Source: Ophioderma brevispina (taxonomy: Eukaryota > Echinodermata > Ophiuroidea > Amphilepidida > Ophiodermatidae). From it: DNA of 64,000 bases. The DNA is taken from the NCBI GenBank assembly GCA_023653785.1, contig JAMKCH010072585.1:40182-104181 (forward strand), read 5' to 3'. The notes below the pieces were generated by a model. The model was not told where the DNA came from, searched no databases, and saw nothing but the letters and a program-made list of their open reading frames with translations. The translations under genes were made by a program, and so were the position numbers. Positions 32,149-44,700 of this stretch are shown here, one piece after another (the stretch's first letter is position 1; every line of letters starts with the position of its first letter).

Positions 32149-33222
32149 CCGTGTGTCCCAAAAAAACGCAACACTTGGTGGCAGGCGCCATAAGTTTTGA
32201 ACAAAAGCACGTGACTACTTATTCTTTGTTGTAAGGTAAGATGGGACTGTTAGCTAATATCCCTGAAAAGTTCATAAAGGTAGAGTCAATATTTTTGAAG
32301 ATATGACCCCAGAAATCAAGCAACCTGCAGGACCCCATTAAACCAAATTGAGGCGCTATAACTACAAATACGGCACTTTACGTTTTGCGCCCAGAACCAC
32401 CAATATGAATCTCTAAGTCCAACTACCATTTTCCCTTTTTTAAAGACAGCTACTGCAACAGATATTAACATATGAATGTTTCCATTGGTAATAACAGCTA
32501 AAAACATGCATTTTAACACACTTAAAAGATCGAATTAGGAAAGTATGATCAACAAACGCTTCGTATTGTCCAAATAAGACAGCATTGGATTAGAGCTAAT
32601 CATTCATCATCATTTTGTGACGACACACAAAGAGTTTTCTTAACCCAAAATTTAATGACAGAATGAATATACTGATATTGTTATTGAGTTTTGTGTTGAA
32701 AACATAGGTTTTACTTTCATAAAGTTGAGAATGTAACATTATTTTCAGTAACAAGCAAGTTGTAGCCCAACGCATTTATCATTTTATGTAATATGGAGTT
32801 TGTCTATGACTTAGTCATAGTTTTATATCGTCTTGAAAGATATTTTATCACCAATAAATTAATGTTTATCATTATCAGTTAAGTAATAATCATGTAAATG
32901 CAGTTATTTGACCCAGTAGAAGTTGTTCTGCAAGAAATTTGGGCAAGTAAATGTTGAATGCAATCGATATTGTATTTGCCATTCTGTTCTTCATTGCCAG
33001 TCTTGTGGTTACCAGCTCCTCATTTTTGTAAAATGGGTTCTGCAGGTTACTTGATTGTTGGGGTCATATCTTAAAAACTATTGACTCTACCTTTATGAAC
33101 TTTTCAGGGATATTAGCTAACAGTCCCATCTTAACTGTCAACAAAGAATAAGTAGTCACGTGCTTTTGTTAAAAACTTTTGGCGCCTGCCACCAAGTGTT
33201 GCGTTTTTTTTTGGACACACGG
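32149..33222. mobile_element. Tc1/mariner-like MITE with about 190-bp inverted repeats
   Basis: A 1074-bp element with ends CCGTGTGTCCCAAAAAAACG and, reverse-complemented, CCGTGTGTCCAAAAAAAAAC. The arms share ACTTGGTGGCAGGCGCC, GCACGTGACTACTTATTCTT, GGGACTGTTAGCTAATATCC and AAGTTCATAAAGGTAGAGTC. It is flanked by TA (32147-32148 and 33223-33224). The unique core has no transposase frame. Intronic in the fibrinogen-domain gene. Confidence 0.88.
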
Positions 33223-33695
33223 TATAGTGTATTTCAGGCCTTAACATCGCTCACAATAACATGATTAACAGAAGTCCCTGCGCCTCATTGATTTTTTCAC
33301 CTCCGCAAGAATGGTACGGGGTAACATATCAGATGAATCGAGTATAGCTTGTTTTTAGTCGGTGAAAATGCGTGTTTAGGGTGCATTTTGAAAGTCCATG
33401 TTCAAACATATCCACCTTGGAGTACAAGTGCCCCCATCGGAAAATGCCCTTTACTAATAGGCCCTAATTACTGATTTCGTATTCCATTGTATGAATTGTA
33501 TCACTCATTTCTAATTGAATATACTTGACTGTATGCCAACATATTTATACTAAACTAACAAAAGAACTAACAAACAAGAACGATACGAAAGGTGGTAGGT
33601 AGTATGAGAAATTCAATGCTTGCCAATAGCTATCATAACAATGAAGAAAGCTGGTAATTTGACTAGCATTGTAAATTTCTCTTGGATTCTTCCAG

Positions 33696-33823
33696 CACAT
33701 CAGTCTTTTGACACTTGCATAGCTGCATATGAAGCAGGGTATACTGATACTGGTGTGTATGTATTGCAGCTGTCTATTGGATTGTTTCGAGCCTACTGTG
33801 ACATGGCTAATGGAGGTTGGATG
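33696..33823 (+). CDS. Fibrinogen-domain gene, fibrinogen exon 1
   Basis: A 128-bp exon with acceptor gattcttccag and donor GTAAGT. It encodes HQSFDTCIAAYEAGYTDTGV then YVLQLSIGLFRAYCDMANGG and WM. The pattern D-x-C, G-x-x-x-x-G-V-Y and Y-C-D-M-x-x-G-G-W is diagnostic of the start of a fibrinogen C-terminal domain; the two cysteines normally form the first disulfide. It enters in phase 1, matching the exon at 21910-22224, and leaves in phase 0. Other exons between 22224 and 33696 cannot be excluded. Confidence 0.88.
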
Positions 33824-35815
33824 GTAAGTATTCTAGCAAGGAACTGGTCAATGTGTATTGGAGCTATAAAACGTGTAAAATGACATGATATATTGATGAT
33901 AGCTTAATATGTTAGCTAATGTTGTATCCCGAGGTTGTATCAAATATAGAAGTAAACCATCTTGGTGAATCATTAACAATTTATGCAGAACAACCAACAC
34001 AGCCTATGCCCAGAGAGTACTTTTGCTTTTACCAGCTCATCTCTGCTTACCCAAGCAAATTTCCCAACCTCATCGGAGTCTATGCAAATTCTGAGCAAAG
34101 AGGACTTTGTAGACATTTAAGCGATTAAAGTTTCTGAACGACTCTTTTCACATCCACTATTTTTAAAATGTTATTCTGAGTGATCATTCTGCAGGCATGG
34201 GTGGTGTGGTATGGTCATCTGTAGAGTATGGCATTGTTCAGTGGTAGCACGATTCTTTTTAGAGCCACCACTAAGAAAAGGACCGCTTTTGTCTCATTCC
34301 TAGTTTATTTCTCTTGAAAAAGTCAGAGCTACTCGTGATGAAAGCGTCACCATTCTAATTGTGTCCAAACTGCTGCTATGTATGTCTAAATAGTTGGTTT
34401 TATTTAGTTATGTAGTAGAAATACAGGTTGTAGTAATTAAAAAAAAAAGACCTGACTAAGCATTCAGAAAATGTTAGAGTTATCTGATCACCGACTGCAT
34501 CACAAGCTCTAATTAACCCCATTATTCCTGCTGAACTATTAACCGTTGCTAGAACATTCTAGTGACGGGATTTAAAAGATCAAGGTATGCAGGTACAATT
34601 CAATTCAAAGAACATAACAAAGACTGAACGAAGTCAGCTGTTACTGAACAAATTATCAATTTTGTGGAGAAGAGCTCAAAGAATTGTGTTGAACTGTCTA
34701 GCAGCAGAAAAGTGGTCCACCGGGTAGGATATATTCGCCCTGTGTTGCAAGGTCCCCATTCAAGTCCATTCAAGCTACGGACCACTTGCAGTGATTTAAT
34801 CAGGGTAGTAATTCTAGATTTTTTATTTATGTAAGAACTATTGATTAAAATCCATGACCTCTATCGCAACACATAGCATTCCAAAATGTGATTTACTGAT
34901 TAATCTATTCGTTCCCTAATCTGCAAAAATGTTCATCCTTATTACATTAGCAAATAGAACTCAAAATTAAACCTTCATCCACTAGCCATGAATAAGCATT
35001 AAGCCACTAGGCAAATAGATCAAGTAACGTTTCAAAGACACTGACTAGTTCAATTATACGAGACATTCAATAAAGTATCTTTGCTCTAGTGAGAAGATGT
35101 TTTATTAAAGGCTTACTGTATTTTGTGCAGTGCAACAAAACTATCAGGCCCGATGCACCCAGTGGGACTACGTGTTTATTGTCTTGTACATAGACCTTGT
35201 ATATGATGGAATTATTAGTAATCCAGAATAGCATAGTTTGTACTATCTAAGATGTTTGTTAAGGTGGTAAAATTCTGTGTAAATTTCAAACTTGTATTGT
35301 TTTCCATGGGAATTAGAAAATAAACCAAAACCAAAGATCCTAAATCGTGGAAACTGTACGAAAGTCCCTAAATCGTGGAAACTGTACTTGTTTTCATAGT
35401 GCTCAAATGGCTCATACCACAATTTTGACATCAATTTGTCAAGATTGAAGCATTTTGAAATTGGTCCCCTGTACAATGACCAATCAAAGTTTAATGACCT
35501 TATCACAATTGTCACCCATATTTCTGTAACTGAATATCACTACAGATATGCCAACAATAACTTTTTTCTTGATTTCTTATTATGAAGAGAACCAATCATT
35601 TGAGATACTTTTAACTAAATTGAACCACCTTATATGATTGATTAATCCTTTTTATCCAAGATGGCCCCCAAAACTGACCCCTGGACAATTGAATTTGGTA
35701 ATACATATACTTCTTTAAAGATGTCATGAGTTGTGATAAAAATCACCTTTAATTTTAAGGTGGGTGCATGGGAACCCATGCAATCTCCTGGACTAACTCT
35801 TTCACTGTCCACTAG
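33824..35815. other. Intron between fibrinogen exons 1 and 2
   Basis: About 2 kb. A 30-bp direct duplication (CCTAAATCGTGGAAACTGTA) lies at about 35338-35398. A stretch at 35655-35735 weakly resembles 63063-63130. No extra exon is recognised, and the open frame at 33919-34128 has no domain similarity I can see. Confidence 0.5.
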
Positions 35816-36075
35816 GTAATACAAAAACGCTTGGATGGCATCCAAAACTTTAAGCTGAGCTTTGATGAGTACAGTGCTGGGTTTGGCAATCTTTGTAGAG
35901 AATTCTACTGGGAAATGGAACAGGAAGAAACTTCTTGGAGCTAACAAATGGAATCTGAGGATTAATCTGCTGAACTTTGCCGGTAATGCTACTTATCAGG
36001 AATACAGCGAATTCCGAGTACATCATGCTAGCCATCATTTGGGTAAAGTAAATGCTGAAACCTCAGGAAATGCAG
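35816..36075 (+). CDS. Fibrinogen-domain gene, fibrinogen exon 2 (two frame breaks)
   Basis: Begins after ctgtccactag in phase 0 with VIQKRLDGIQNFKLSFDEYS then AGFGNL, the standard continuation (V-I-Q-x-R-x-D-G ... F-x-x-x-W/F-x-x-Y-x-x-G-F-G). The domain continues in the other two frames: GNGTGRNFLELT and then WNLRINLLNFAGNATYQEYS with EFRVHHASHHLGKVNAETS. The shifts lie at about 35910 and 35947, and each is consistent with one missing base. Both splice sites are intact (donor GTGAGA, phase 1). Either the assembly has lost single bases at short homopolymers or the exon is decaying. Confidence 0.82.
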
Positions 36076-37031
36076 GTGAGAAATAAGCTATTGTATATTC
36101 AAACATAAAACTTATTACCTGACCTGAATCAGCTTAATATTCAAAACCAATACTGGTAATTTGTTTCAATGTTAACCTATTTTGACAGTAACAGTCAATT
36201 TCTAAAGCCTCTTTCTATTAAAAGCCATTAGTCGGATAGCACTTGGAGCAGTGGCGTACCCATCCAGAGGGGGCGAAATCCCAAGTCGTCCTGCAAGTCG
36301 TCCTCTGTGATTGCTCCAATTAAGTCTGACATTGACGAGATGCGCGCGTAGTGCGCGAAAAATGCTGAATTCACTTTACTGTTCTTTGAACTTTCCAAAT
36401 TTAAAAAAAAAAAAAGAGGGATAAAATGCATATTTTGGTTGACATCGTTTCCGCTTTTTACGATTTAGCCACTGTCTTGGAGAAGTGTAAAAAGTGAAAG
36501 TGGCCTAAAAATGAAAAAAAAAATAGTGTCCACCGAATGCTTGTGTCGTCTGTCATTGCAGTTTGCGAAGATACATGGACAGACAGACAAGTTAAGGTTA
36601 TACTTGTGTGACTTCTTTGGTTAAAAATAGACACACAGGCTGTAAATTAGACACACAACCTTTAAATAAGACACAAGCAATGATGGAAAAAAGTGCATAA
36701 TGGAAATCACACCATATACTTCAGTTAGGAGCACAGATCCCAACAAGATATCTACACGATACTCTACCATAGGCATCCCCTATGTTTCCGTTTTGCTTCG
36801 CAGAAGACACAAAACAGTGGTATTTTGTCTCTAGATCTATTAGCCTCTTACGCATTTTAAAATATAAAACAAGACTTGCACTGACTGCCACCTGTTCTGA
36901 CTGCCTGGAATGTATGGAAGATCCAAATGAAAATATGTTTCTTGTCACAACTGATAACTGCATTTTTATTTTTTTAACAAGAACAGGTCATATACCCCCC
37001 CATGTTTGTATTTTTTTTCTCAAACCAACAG
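36076..37031. other. Intron between fibrinogen exons 2 and 3
   Basis: Contains a hAT-type terminus CAGTGGCGTACCCATCC at 36250-36266 with no partner found, and short iterations of GACACACA near 36630-36670. The long open frame at 36782-37030 has no recognisable domain and appears accidental. Confidence 0.45.
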
Positions 37032-37287
37032 GTGATGGGTTCAGCATGCTGATAATGAAAAGTTTAGCACATACGACAAAGACCAAGATGGCGAGAAGAA
37101 CAAACATTTTGCCGAACTCTATCAAACTGGATGGTGGTTCAGGAGAACGGCACCTACACTACCCAGTAATCTTAATGGCATCTATTACAGGCCTTGGGAT
37201 TCTAGAGAGCCTTGGCAAGGAATAATATGGATTAATGATGACTCCTTGAAGGAGTCGGAGATGAGAATAAAACCACCAATTGCATAA
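37032..37287 (+). CDS. Fibrinogen-domain gene, last exon (one frame break)
   Basis: Follows acceptor caaaccaacag in phase 1: GDGFSM, then, after an apparent one-base loss at about 37050, DNEKFSTYDKDQDGEKNKHF, AELYQTGWWFRRTAPTLPSN, LNGIYYRPWDSREPWQGII, WINDDSLKESEMRIKPPIA and a stop at 37285-37287. K-F-S-T-Y-D-K-D-x-D is the calcium-site region, and G-W-W-F ... S-N-L-N-G-x-Y plus x-E-M-x-I-x-P are the closing motifs of the fibrinogen domain. The two cysteines that usually flank G-W-W (C-A and N-N-C) are absent here. An AATAAA overlaps the coding end at 37265. Confidence 0.85.
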
Positions 37288-37869
37288 TCACAATTAAAAT
37301 TATCAATTTTTATGTTTTTGGAAAAAGTTACAATGAAAATTGGCCGATTTTTGCTAAGATTAAATTGTGCAAAAAAAAAAAATTTTAGAGGGCAACTAGA
37401 TAAGTGGGTCGAAATTTTTGAACCAACTATATAAATGGGTTGTATATTTGTACAATTTGGTCATTATAAACATGGGTTGATTTTTGTAAATGGTGGACGC
37501 ACATCTGTACCTAATTTTGGGTAGAGTACCCCCTCATCATCCCCATAAACACTTTAAATACACATTTAACCCTTCCACAGAAATGTTAAAGGTGTATTTC
37601 ATGATACTAACCTTTTAGTTTTGTTTATGATTTATTAGATGATATCGTGAATAGGTTATTACCAAAATTTCAGTTGATTTTGAAGATGTGTTTGAGCTTA
37701 AGGAAAAAAATGCATTTCAAGTTGCCCTGTAGGGCACTTTATTGTAATTTATCAGTTTATGGACAGAAAATACAAAATTACAAATTTCTTCCATGGTAAT
37801 CAAGTTTACTTGCAAGAATAGGCACACATACTATAAAAGATAGGATTTGTTATATTTTCCTTTCTTGTA

Positions 37870-38605
37870 ACATGTCATATTGGACGGGCAGTCCAATATC
37901 GAGGGTTGACAATCAGAAGGACGTAACTCAGCACTGAAAGAAATATTAAAGAATTCTGCTGCAATACTGCTTTTGAGAAATGTGATGTTTAATATTTTCT
38001 ACTAAGCAAATCTATTCATTACTCAAAATGTAAACATCTCATAAAGCTCATATATGGTACTGTAAGCAAACATTATATAAACAAAGAACAATTTTTAATT
38101 ATGAACAGCAGAATTAAAGAGACATGAGATTTCCACAAAGAAGCGCCCCCAATTTTTGTCGAACCCCGGTTTTTTGCATATTTGGAATGCTTACCAATAT
38201 ATTAGATCACACCTGAAGTGAATTAGCCGAATATGCCATCTTTATGTAATAAGATGATGATTTAGTACTTTCTGTTGTGCACGACAGAAAGTCAAAGCAT
38301 GGTTTTCTGAGGGGACGATTGCGATAGCAGGCAAGTTCAAAACAAGGTTTGCGGTTTTCTTTTGTACTTGTTTGTTCAATAAACCTTTGAAATGTTCTCG
38401 GTAGGTGGTCTACGACTGATCCAGTGAAAATTGAGAGAAATTTTTATCTTCAAAAAATCTCCTCCTGTCACTTTAAAGAAATTCTTTAATATTTCTTTCA
38501 GTGATAAGTTACGTCCTTCTGTTTGTCAACCCTCGATATTTTTAGTGGTGGATGCTGGCACTACTAGGATAAAAAATATTGAACTGCCCATCCAATATGA
38601 CATGA
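37870..38605. mobile_element. MITE with long inverted ends, family member A
   Basis: Outer ends CATGTCATATTGGACGGGCA and, reverse-complemented, CATGTCATATTGGATGGGCA. A second pair of arm blocks lies further in (TATCGAGGGTTGACAA, CAGAAGGACGTAACT, CACTGAAAGAAATATTAAAG), on the right separated from the end by about 45 extra bases. TA lies just outside each end. The interior (about 38130-38480) recurs at 53848-54215 and partly at 17849-17982. Non-coding. It lies directly downstream of the fibrinogen-domain gene. Confidence 0.8.
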
Positions 38606-39660
38606 TACTAGATAGGCATAACGACATGTCCTTTCTTTTATTCTCATTCTGATTTAGTTTTGGTTGTCCAATCACTGAAAATATTTTCTACTTCAATAAA
38701 ATTAAAGAGGCAAAAATATTCTCCCCATTGTTAAAAATGAAACTAACCTGTACTGGCTGTGTGCACTGTGTAACCTTATACAGCGTTGCGTTAACACTTG
38801 CAGGACGTATTGTATTGTCTCATTAGATAAGCAACAACCAAGGACATTGCGTGAATGCTTACTAAACCCCACCCACTGAATAAAATTATGAAAGGTCCAA
38901 CCAGAGATTTTGAGGGCATGTACAATAGTGTGGTCATAATAGTCATTTCATAGATTATACACTCAATAGATTTCTTACGTTGTATTTGGCTACAGAAGAA
39001 ACATCTTCAAAGAGGAGAAAAAAAGGGTTGATTTGATTTTTGCTATTTCAAATAAAACATGGCTGAATTTCGTTTCTGCTCCTATACGAAATTAGAAAAA
39101 TTGCACAATTTTGTTACAAAAAGAAACATTTCCCAGCTTAATCCGTTCAGATGGGGATATTTTGATGGAAAGCTATACACTAGTGCAAAAATCAGATTTT
39201 CACCAGTTTTTAGGGATTTTGGTGACCTCTGTTTTTTTTAAATCTTCCGTTGCCCCTCTTTAAGCCAATGGATCAGAGGATGTGAAAATCGAAAACTCTT
39301 TAGGTAAGTCAGGGGAGGGATAACGATAGAAAAAAATCCTGCCAAAACAATGTAATGGCTGTTAAGGCAGACCAACTTATTCTGAGGACGAACCTGGCTG
39401 CATGCCAACCTACAGTAGGCCTCAGAAGAAGGGTTGACATGTCCTTAAAGGTGGAGTTGAGCTGATCCTGTCATAATTTTCATGTTTTCTCCCCATATAT
39501 GGAAGCATGTCGCCAAAAACATCTCATTCCAAATTGAGTTTAAATCGGTCCAGCCATTAGAGTAGAGTAGAAGCCAAAATTGTGTATTTAACAAGGCAAC
39601 TCGTATTGACGCAATGCGTAAAATATGTCCGCACCGAATGTTGCGATCACTCTAACATGG
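38606..39660. other. Intergenic, nothing recognised
   Basis: About 1 kb between a MITE and a C-rich array, with no recognised exon, RNA gene or repeat of definable extent. Confidence 0.5.
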
Positions 39661-39672
39661 CAATAAATGCAA

Positions 39673-40145
39673 CTATAACACCACACCCCTACCCCAACAC
39701 CTGCACCCCTTCTCCCTCCCCTACACCCTGAACAACCATCTCCCCCCCAACCCACCCCATCACCCTACCCCCCTCCCCAACACTCTTGCAACACCCCACC
39801 CTCCTTAACACCTCAACACCCCAACCCCCCTCAACACCCCAACCCCCTCAACACCCACCCACTTACCCAGTAACATGCCCCACTATCCCAACACCCAGCA
39901 ACACCCTACCCCTCATTAACACCCTCACCCCTCCCAAACACCCCCACAACACTCCCCCACCCCTCCAAAAACCCACAAACCCCGTCCCAACAAACATGCA
40001 ACACCCTGACCCTTCCCAACAAACAGGCAACACCCTACCCCTCCCACACATGCCAACACAACACACAACACCCCACCCCCTCCCCAACACCCAGCAATAA
40101 CCCAACCCCCTCCCCAAACACTCGCAACACCCCACCCCCTCCCCT
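39673..40145. repeat. C-rich (CAACACCCCACCCC)n array 1
   Basis: About 470 bp of degenerate CAACACCCC/ACCCCCTCCC units, almost free of G on the plus strand. The 90 bp after it (40146-40235: ATAGTAGTCTC-like, AATTTTGCCTATTGCG, GTTTCGAGATATGCAA) resemble the sequence after the second array at 45361-45440, so array plus flank form one dispersed repeat. Confidence 0.92.
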
Positions 40146-40235
40146 ATATGGGCAGAGTAGTCTCGTGTGTAACGAAGAAATTTTGCCTATTGCGTACTGT
40201 TTCGAGATATGCAAATTACGCATGCATATTTGGTG

Positions 40236-41655
40236 GTCCTGGGAGCAGTGTGGCCTATTAACTTGAAAAGGCCCTATACTTATTTACTATTATCACTATA
40301 GATTATTATTATCAATCCTCATCATTATCATTATATCATGAGTCTTTATTGTTATCATTATTATTATTATCATTATCATTATATATTGGGGGATGAATTC
40401 AGTTCTGCCACCACATCCTCAACATGTAGTTTATTCCGTTGAGCCTGGCTGTCGAATTCATAGGGTTGTGGCACATTGCGGAATTCTTTCCTAGATTATA
40501 TTATTACCGTATCATTATTATTATAAGTATGCATTGGTTATTATTACTATTATTATATTAAGGGAATATATTGAGTAGTGAACAATCTAAGACCATAGGC
40601 CGTGGCATCCTGTTGCGCATGTTATTATTCATTCCATTATATTATAATTGATTCACCCTTTTTCAAACCGTGGCATGTAGGTGTTTTTTTTGTACATTGA
40701 CGGGCTTGCAGAGTCTAACCTCACCCACAACAAGGAACATAGCACGTAGAGCGGCAGGTGGCTAGAATATTTTTATGACCTTTTTTCCAATATTAGTAAA
40801 TAAGCTAAAACTCGTGATTTTTTTTTATTTTATAGTCAGCTCACCCCTATTGTCCTAAGTTCTAGTTTATTCTATTGGAGGTCGTGGCATGACATGAATT
40901 GATATTGTGTAGTTCACTGTTTTACATGCGGGGGCTGGGATCTGACTTCCATTGGTAACATCGAATGGCATCCGTCTTGGTTATGCTTTGTTCTGTTGTC
41001 CATAATGCAATCTCAACATTTTTTGTTACAATGGACATTTTAAATTAAAAAAACAAACACAGACTGATTTGGGTTTTAAGTTTTTTGTTATGGCTCTAAC
41101 GACTGGCCTTAGAATAATACTTATTTGTAAATTAATTTGGTGGCCGGCGTATATTTTTCTCTATTTTATTAGCCCTATTGAAGTGTTCAAAATGATGTCG
41201 TAATGGTCCTTATATATTGGCTTTTGCATCAGTGGGTGCTTTGATTGATGACTGCTCATGACATTCCCACACTATTTGAAACTAGGCTATTGTATAACAT
41301 GCCCTATATACAACAATCACCACACTTCTTTATTTTATTAATTCCTCCATGTTCAGTTCTCAAATAGCTCACCAACATTTTTTTTTATAATCGTTTGCTC
41401 GGGCCATTGATGACTAATTATTCTATTGCACCTATGCAATTATAGTTTTAGAAACTACGCATTTGTTTTATGTATATACGTTTGCATGTTGGCTGACATG
41501 GTTAGATGTTTTAATCTTGTAACTCAAACATTAATTTCTCATCAATCTTTATCAAATGTTTTAACTGCAATTTTGCATTAATCATATACGATCACAGTTT
41601 CGGGCAGATGACACTGACTGGATTTGGTTTATATTGCACTGTGTTATTTTCCCTT
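40236..41655. other. AT-rich sequence upstream of the decayed LINE
   Basis: Includes ATT/ATC-rich simple sequence at about 40295-40390. It may hold the 5' part of the LINE that follows, but I could not recognise protein in it. Confidence 0.4.
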
Positions 41656-41685
41656 AATCATTATTTATGATACCGAATTTAAATT

Positions 41686-41727
<42 letters not shown>

Positions 41728-44700
41728 TTAAAATTAAAATTAACTCCTTTTATTTTTTGATTATATCCAAACTACTTCCCAATGGTGCTGACATTAATAA
41801 CAATCTACTTCGACCAATTCATGCAATTAATATTTTTGAAATGATAATTGTGAAACACATTCTGATGATGATTTTTCAATATTTCATTGAATCCTCGTAA
41901 GCCTATTAAACCTTTTCGATGATATCATACATTTTTAAAACTATAGAAAACCATATATTTTCTGTTATAAATACGCCCTTGTCCGATACATGCTAATATT
42001 CTTAGTGTACTCTGGCAATAATTGACGATTATGACCTTTTAAGTGTGCCACGTGTTTCGAGGCAGGAGTGGTGGATCAGCAATTTCATTTCCATAAATCT
42101 GTTTCCTATCGTGTTCGCAATGATCTTCGCTATGTTCATACACCGCCCAAGTCCTGATCATTCAATCTCATTCTGAGAGTCACAATTTTATTGAAATATT
42201 ACTTCCTGATAACAACATAATCATTGGCATATCTATCGAGGCACATAGGACGCCTGACATTGATTTATTTCTTAAATGATTGGACAACGTACTCTCACTA
42301 CAATCATATCCGAAATAAAGTTTTTTTATATATCTTGGGATTTAATTTGTAAAAAAAAAAAAAAAAGTGTTAATGTTATAAATGGATTTTCTGAACGTTT
42401 TCTACACACATAATGTCATCCCTTTTGATTGATAGGGCCTCAAGAATCACATCAAACTCGGCTACGTTGATAGACAATATTTTTACAATTAATCCTTACA
42501 CAAACCAAAATTAAGTCTGGTGTTTTTGTTGGCCCGATATCACTGACCACTTCCCCTTCCCATTTTTCAAATCACAAATTCTAAGCCAATAAAACATAAT
42601 TTATTCCAAACCAAAGACCAAACGCTCATTTAATCATCATAATTGAATAATTTGTGGGAAGAATTAAGTGGAGGTTGTTGGTCCGTTGTTAGCTAACTCA
42701 TACTTTAACTGAATGCTCATATGATGCCTTTCTTAAAATTTCCGATATATATAATAACAATTTCAAACTTAGAAAGCAAAAGCATAAGCAATCTGCAAAC
42801 GCTTCAGCGCAACATGGATAATCGCATCCTACTTATCTATTAATAGAAAAGGAAAACTATACAAAAATATATTGCCATGCCTAATGACTATAATAAAACT
42901 ACGTATCTTAATTACCGCAATATTTAACAACTTTACTTCGCGCCTCCAAGAAAATATTATACGGACCAGCTTTAATTCTTGTAAACATAATAATAAAACA
43001 AACTTGAATATACTTAATGCTTGTTGGCAGATCCTCGCGCTAAATTAAACCGATCAAAATTTTATATTACTAATATCCTCAATTCTGATCCTAAATTAAA
43101 TTTCTGATAATTTAATTCTTATTATGCTTATTTGGACCTACTGCTAAATATTCCGCATTCCCCTGTTCATTTCAACATTTCTTAATAAATTAAAAACTGA
43201 CCTAACTTCCATCACCCTTTCTTTCCCCGACTGATAATGAAGAATCATTTCTTTGGTATTCATTGAAAAAGGGAAAAGTTCTGGATTTGATGACTAACAT
43301 CCATGTTTATAATTTTCAAGATATTTATTGCAGCACCTTTAACCCATATATTTAATTTACTTTATCATTCCGGGTCTTTCCAAATAAAGTAAAAAAAATG
43401 CGAGTTAGCTCCTATTTACAAAGCTGGCAATGACATACTTTTAGTAATTCTAGGCCTATCCAATTTGTCATGTTTTTCACAAAATATTGGAACGTATTGT
43501 ACACAAACGTTTATATAACTTCTGTTCTTCGCTCAGTCTTATTAAAACGATAATCAATTTTGGTTTTCGTCCTGGTAGTCATCTTATATGGACAATTCTA
43601 ATCACTTAACAATAAATTAGATTCCGACTTGATCATTCTAACACACAACTTGGAGTATTTCTGACCTCTCGAAGGCATCGATAATCCTTAAATCATGATA
43701 TTCTTCTCCCAAACTCGAGCAACTATGGTGTTTGAGGTGTTGCCTTCGAGTTGTTCAAAAGTTATATCTAACCGATATTCAAATCATTCAATATAATATT
43801 ATGAACTCATCACATTCTTAATAACCTGCGGTTTGCCCCAATGATCAATTTGGGACCTCTTTATTTCGTATATATATCAATGATATCGTTTATTCCTCTA
43901 AATACTTCTTCTTTACTTTATTGCCGATTGATACAACCTGATTGCTTCTCATACAAATTTCACTGATCTAATTATCTCCACAAATTCGAGCTTAAACTGT
44001 GTGCTCGTGGCTTAAAGCCAATAAATTTATCATTGAATCCTGACAAACTAACCTACACTACAACATCCTTTTTCAAAACAGACACAGTACTCGCAAATAC
44101 ATTCACTTTGATATAAAATTGACAATATCTTATTTTCCAAAATTTCTCATACGAAGTTTCTCGGTATTATTTTTAGATGACATTTAACATGTAACCTCAA
44201 ACTATTCGTATTTCTAACTTGGTACTACATGATTCTGGTATCTTAATTCCGTTTGAAAATCTCTATCTACCACTTGACACTTTATTTTCATTCCATTATA
44301 ATAACAGTTTAGTTCTATATGGTATTTTAATTTGGGGGGATCAAAACAATTGTAATATTGAACATAATTTCATAAACAACAAAAAAAAAAATTGAATTCT
44401 TTGTAGTTTCACAGGCTCCCATTATCTATCCCCCTCTCTTTCCCTTTTTGGTCAATTAATACTTTAGCTATTATGATATCCACAAACTTCAAGTGGCAAT
44501 TTTTTGTACAAATATTTCAACACTTTACTGTTCCGCATTTATTTTCTCAATTACGTTATTACTGGTTAGAAATTCATAATTATCCTACCCGTAGATCTAG
44601 GAAGTAGCGTTTAGCTATGTCTCAACACTCATTAGTAGCCCGAATAACGCTCGTTGGCTGGTCCTGATTATGGCGAAACCATCCAGTGTGATATTATTAA

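Noticed and set aside
36782..37225. 147-codon plus-strand frame as a gene
   Set aside because: Its first part is intron without domain, and its second part is the fibrinogen exon read out of frame after the shift at about 37050.
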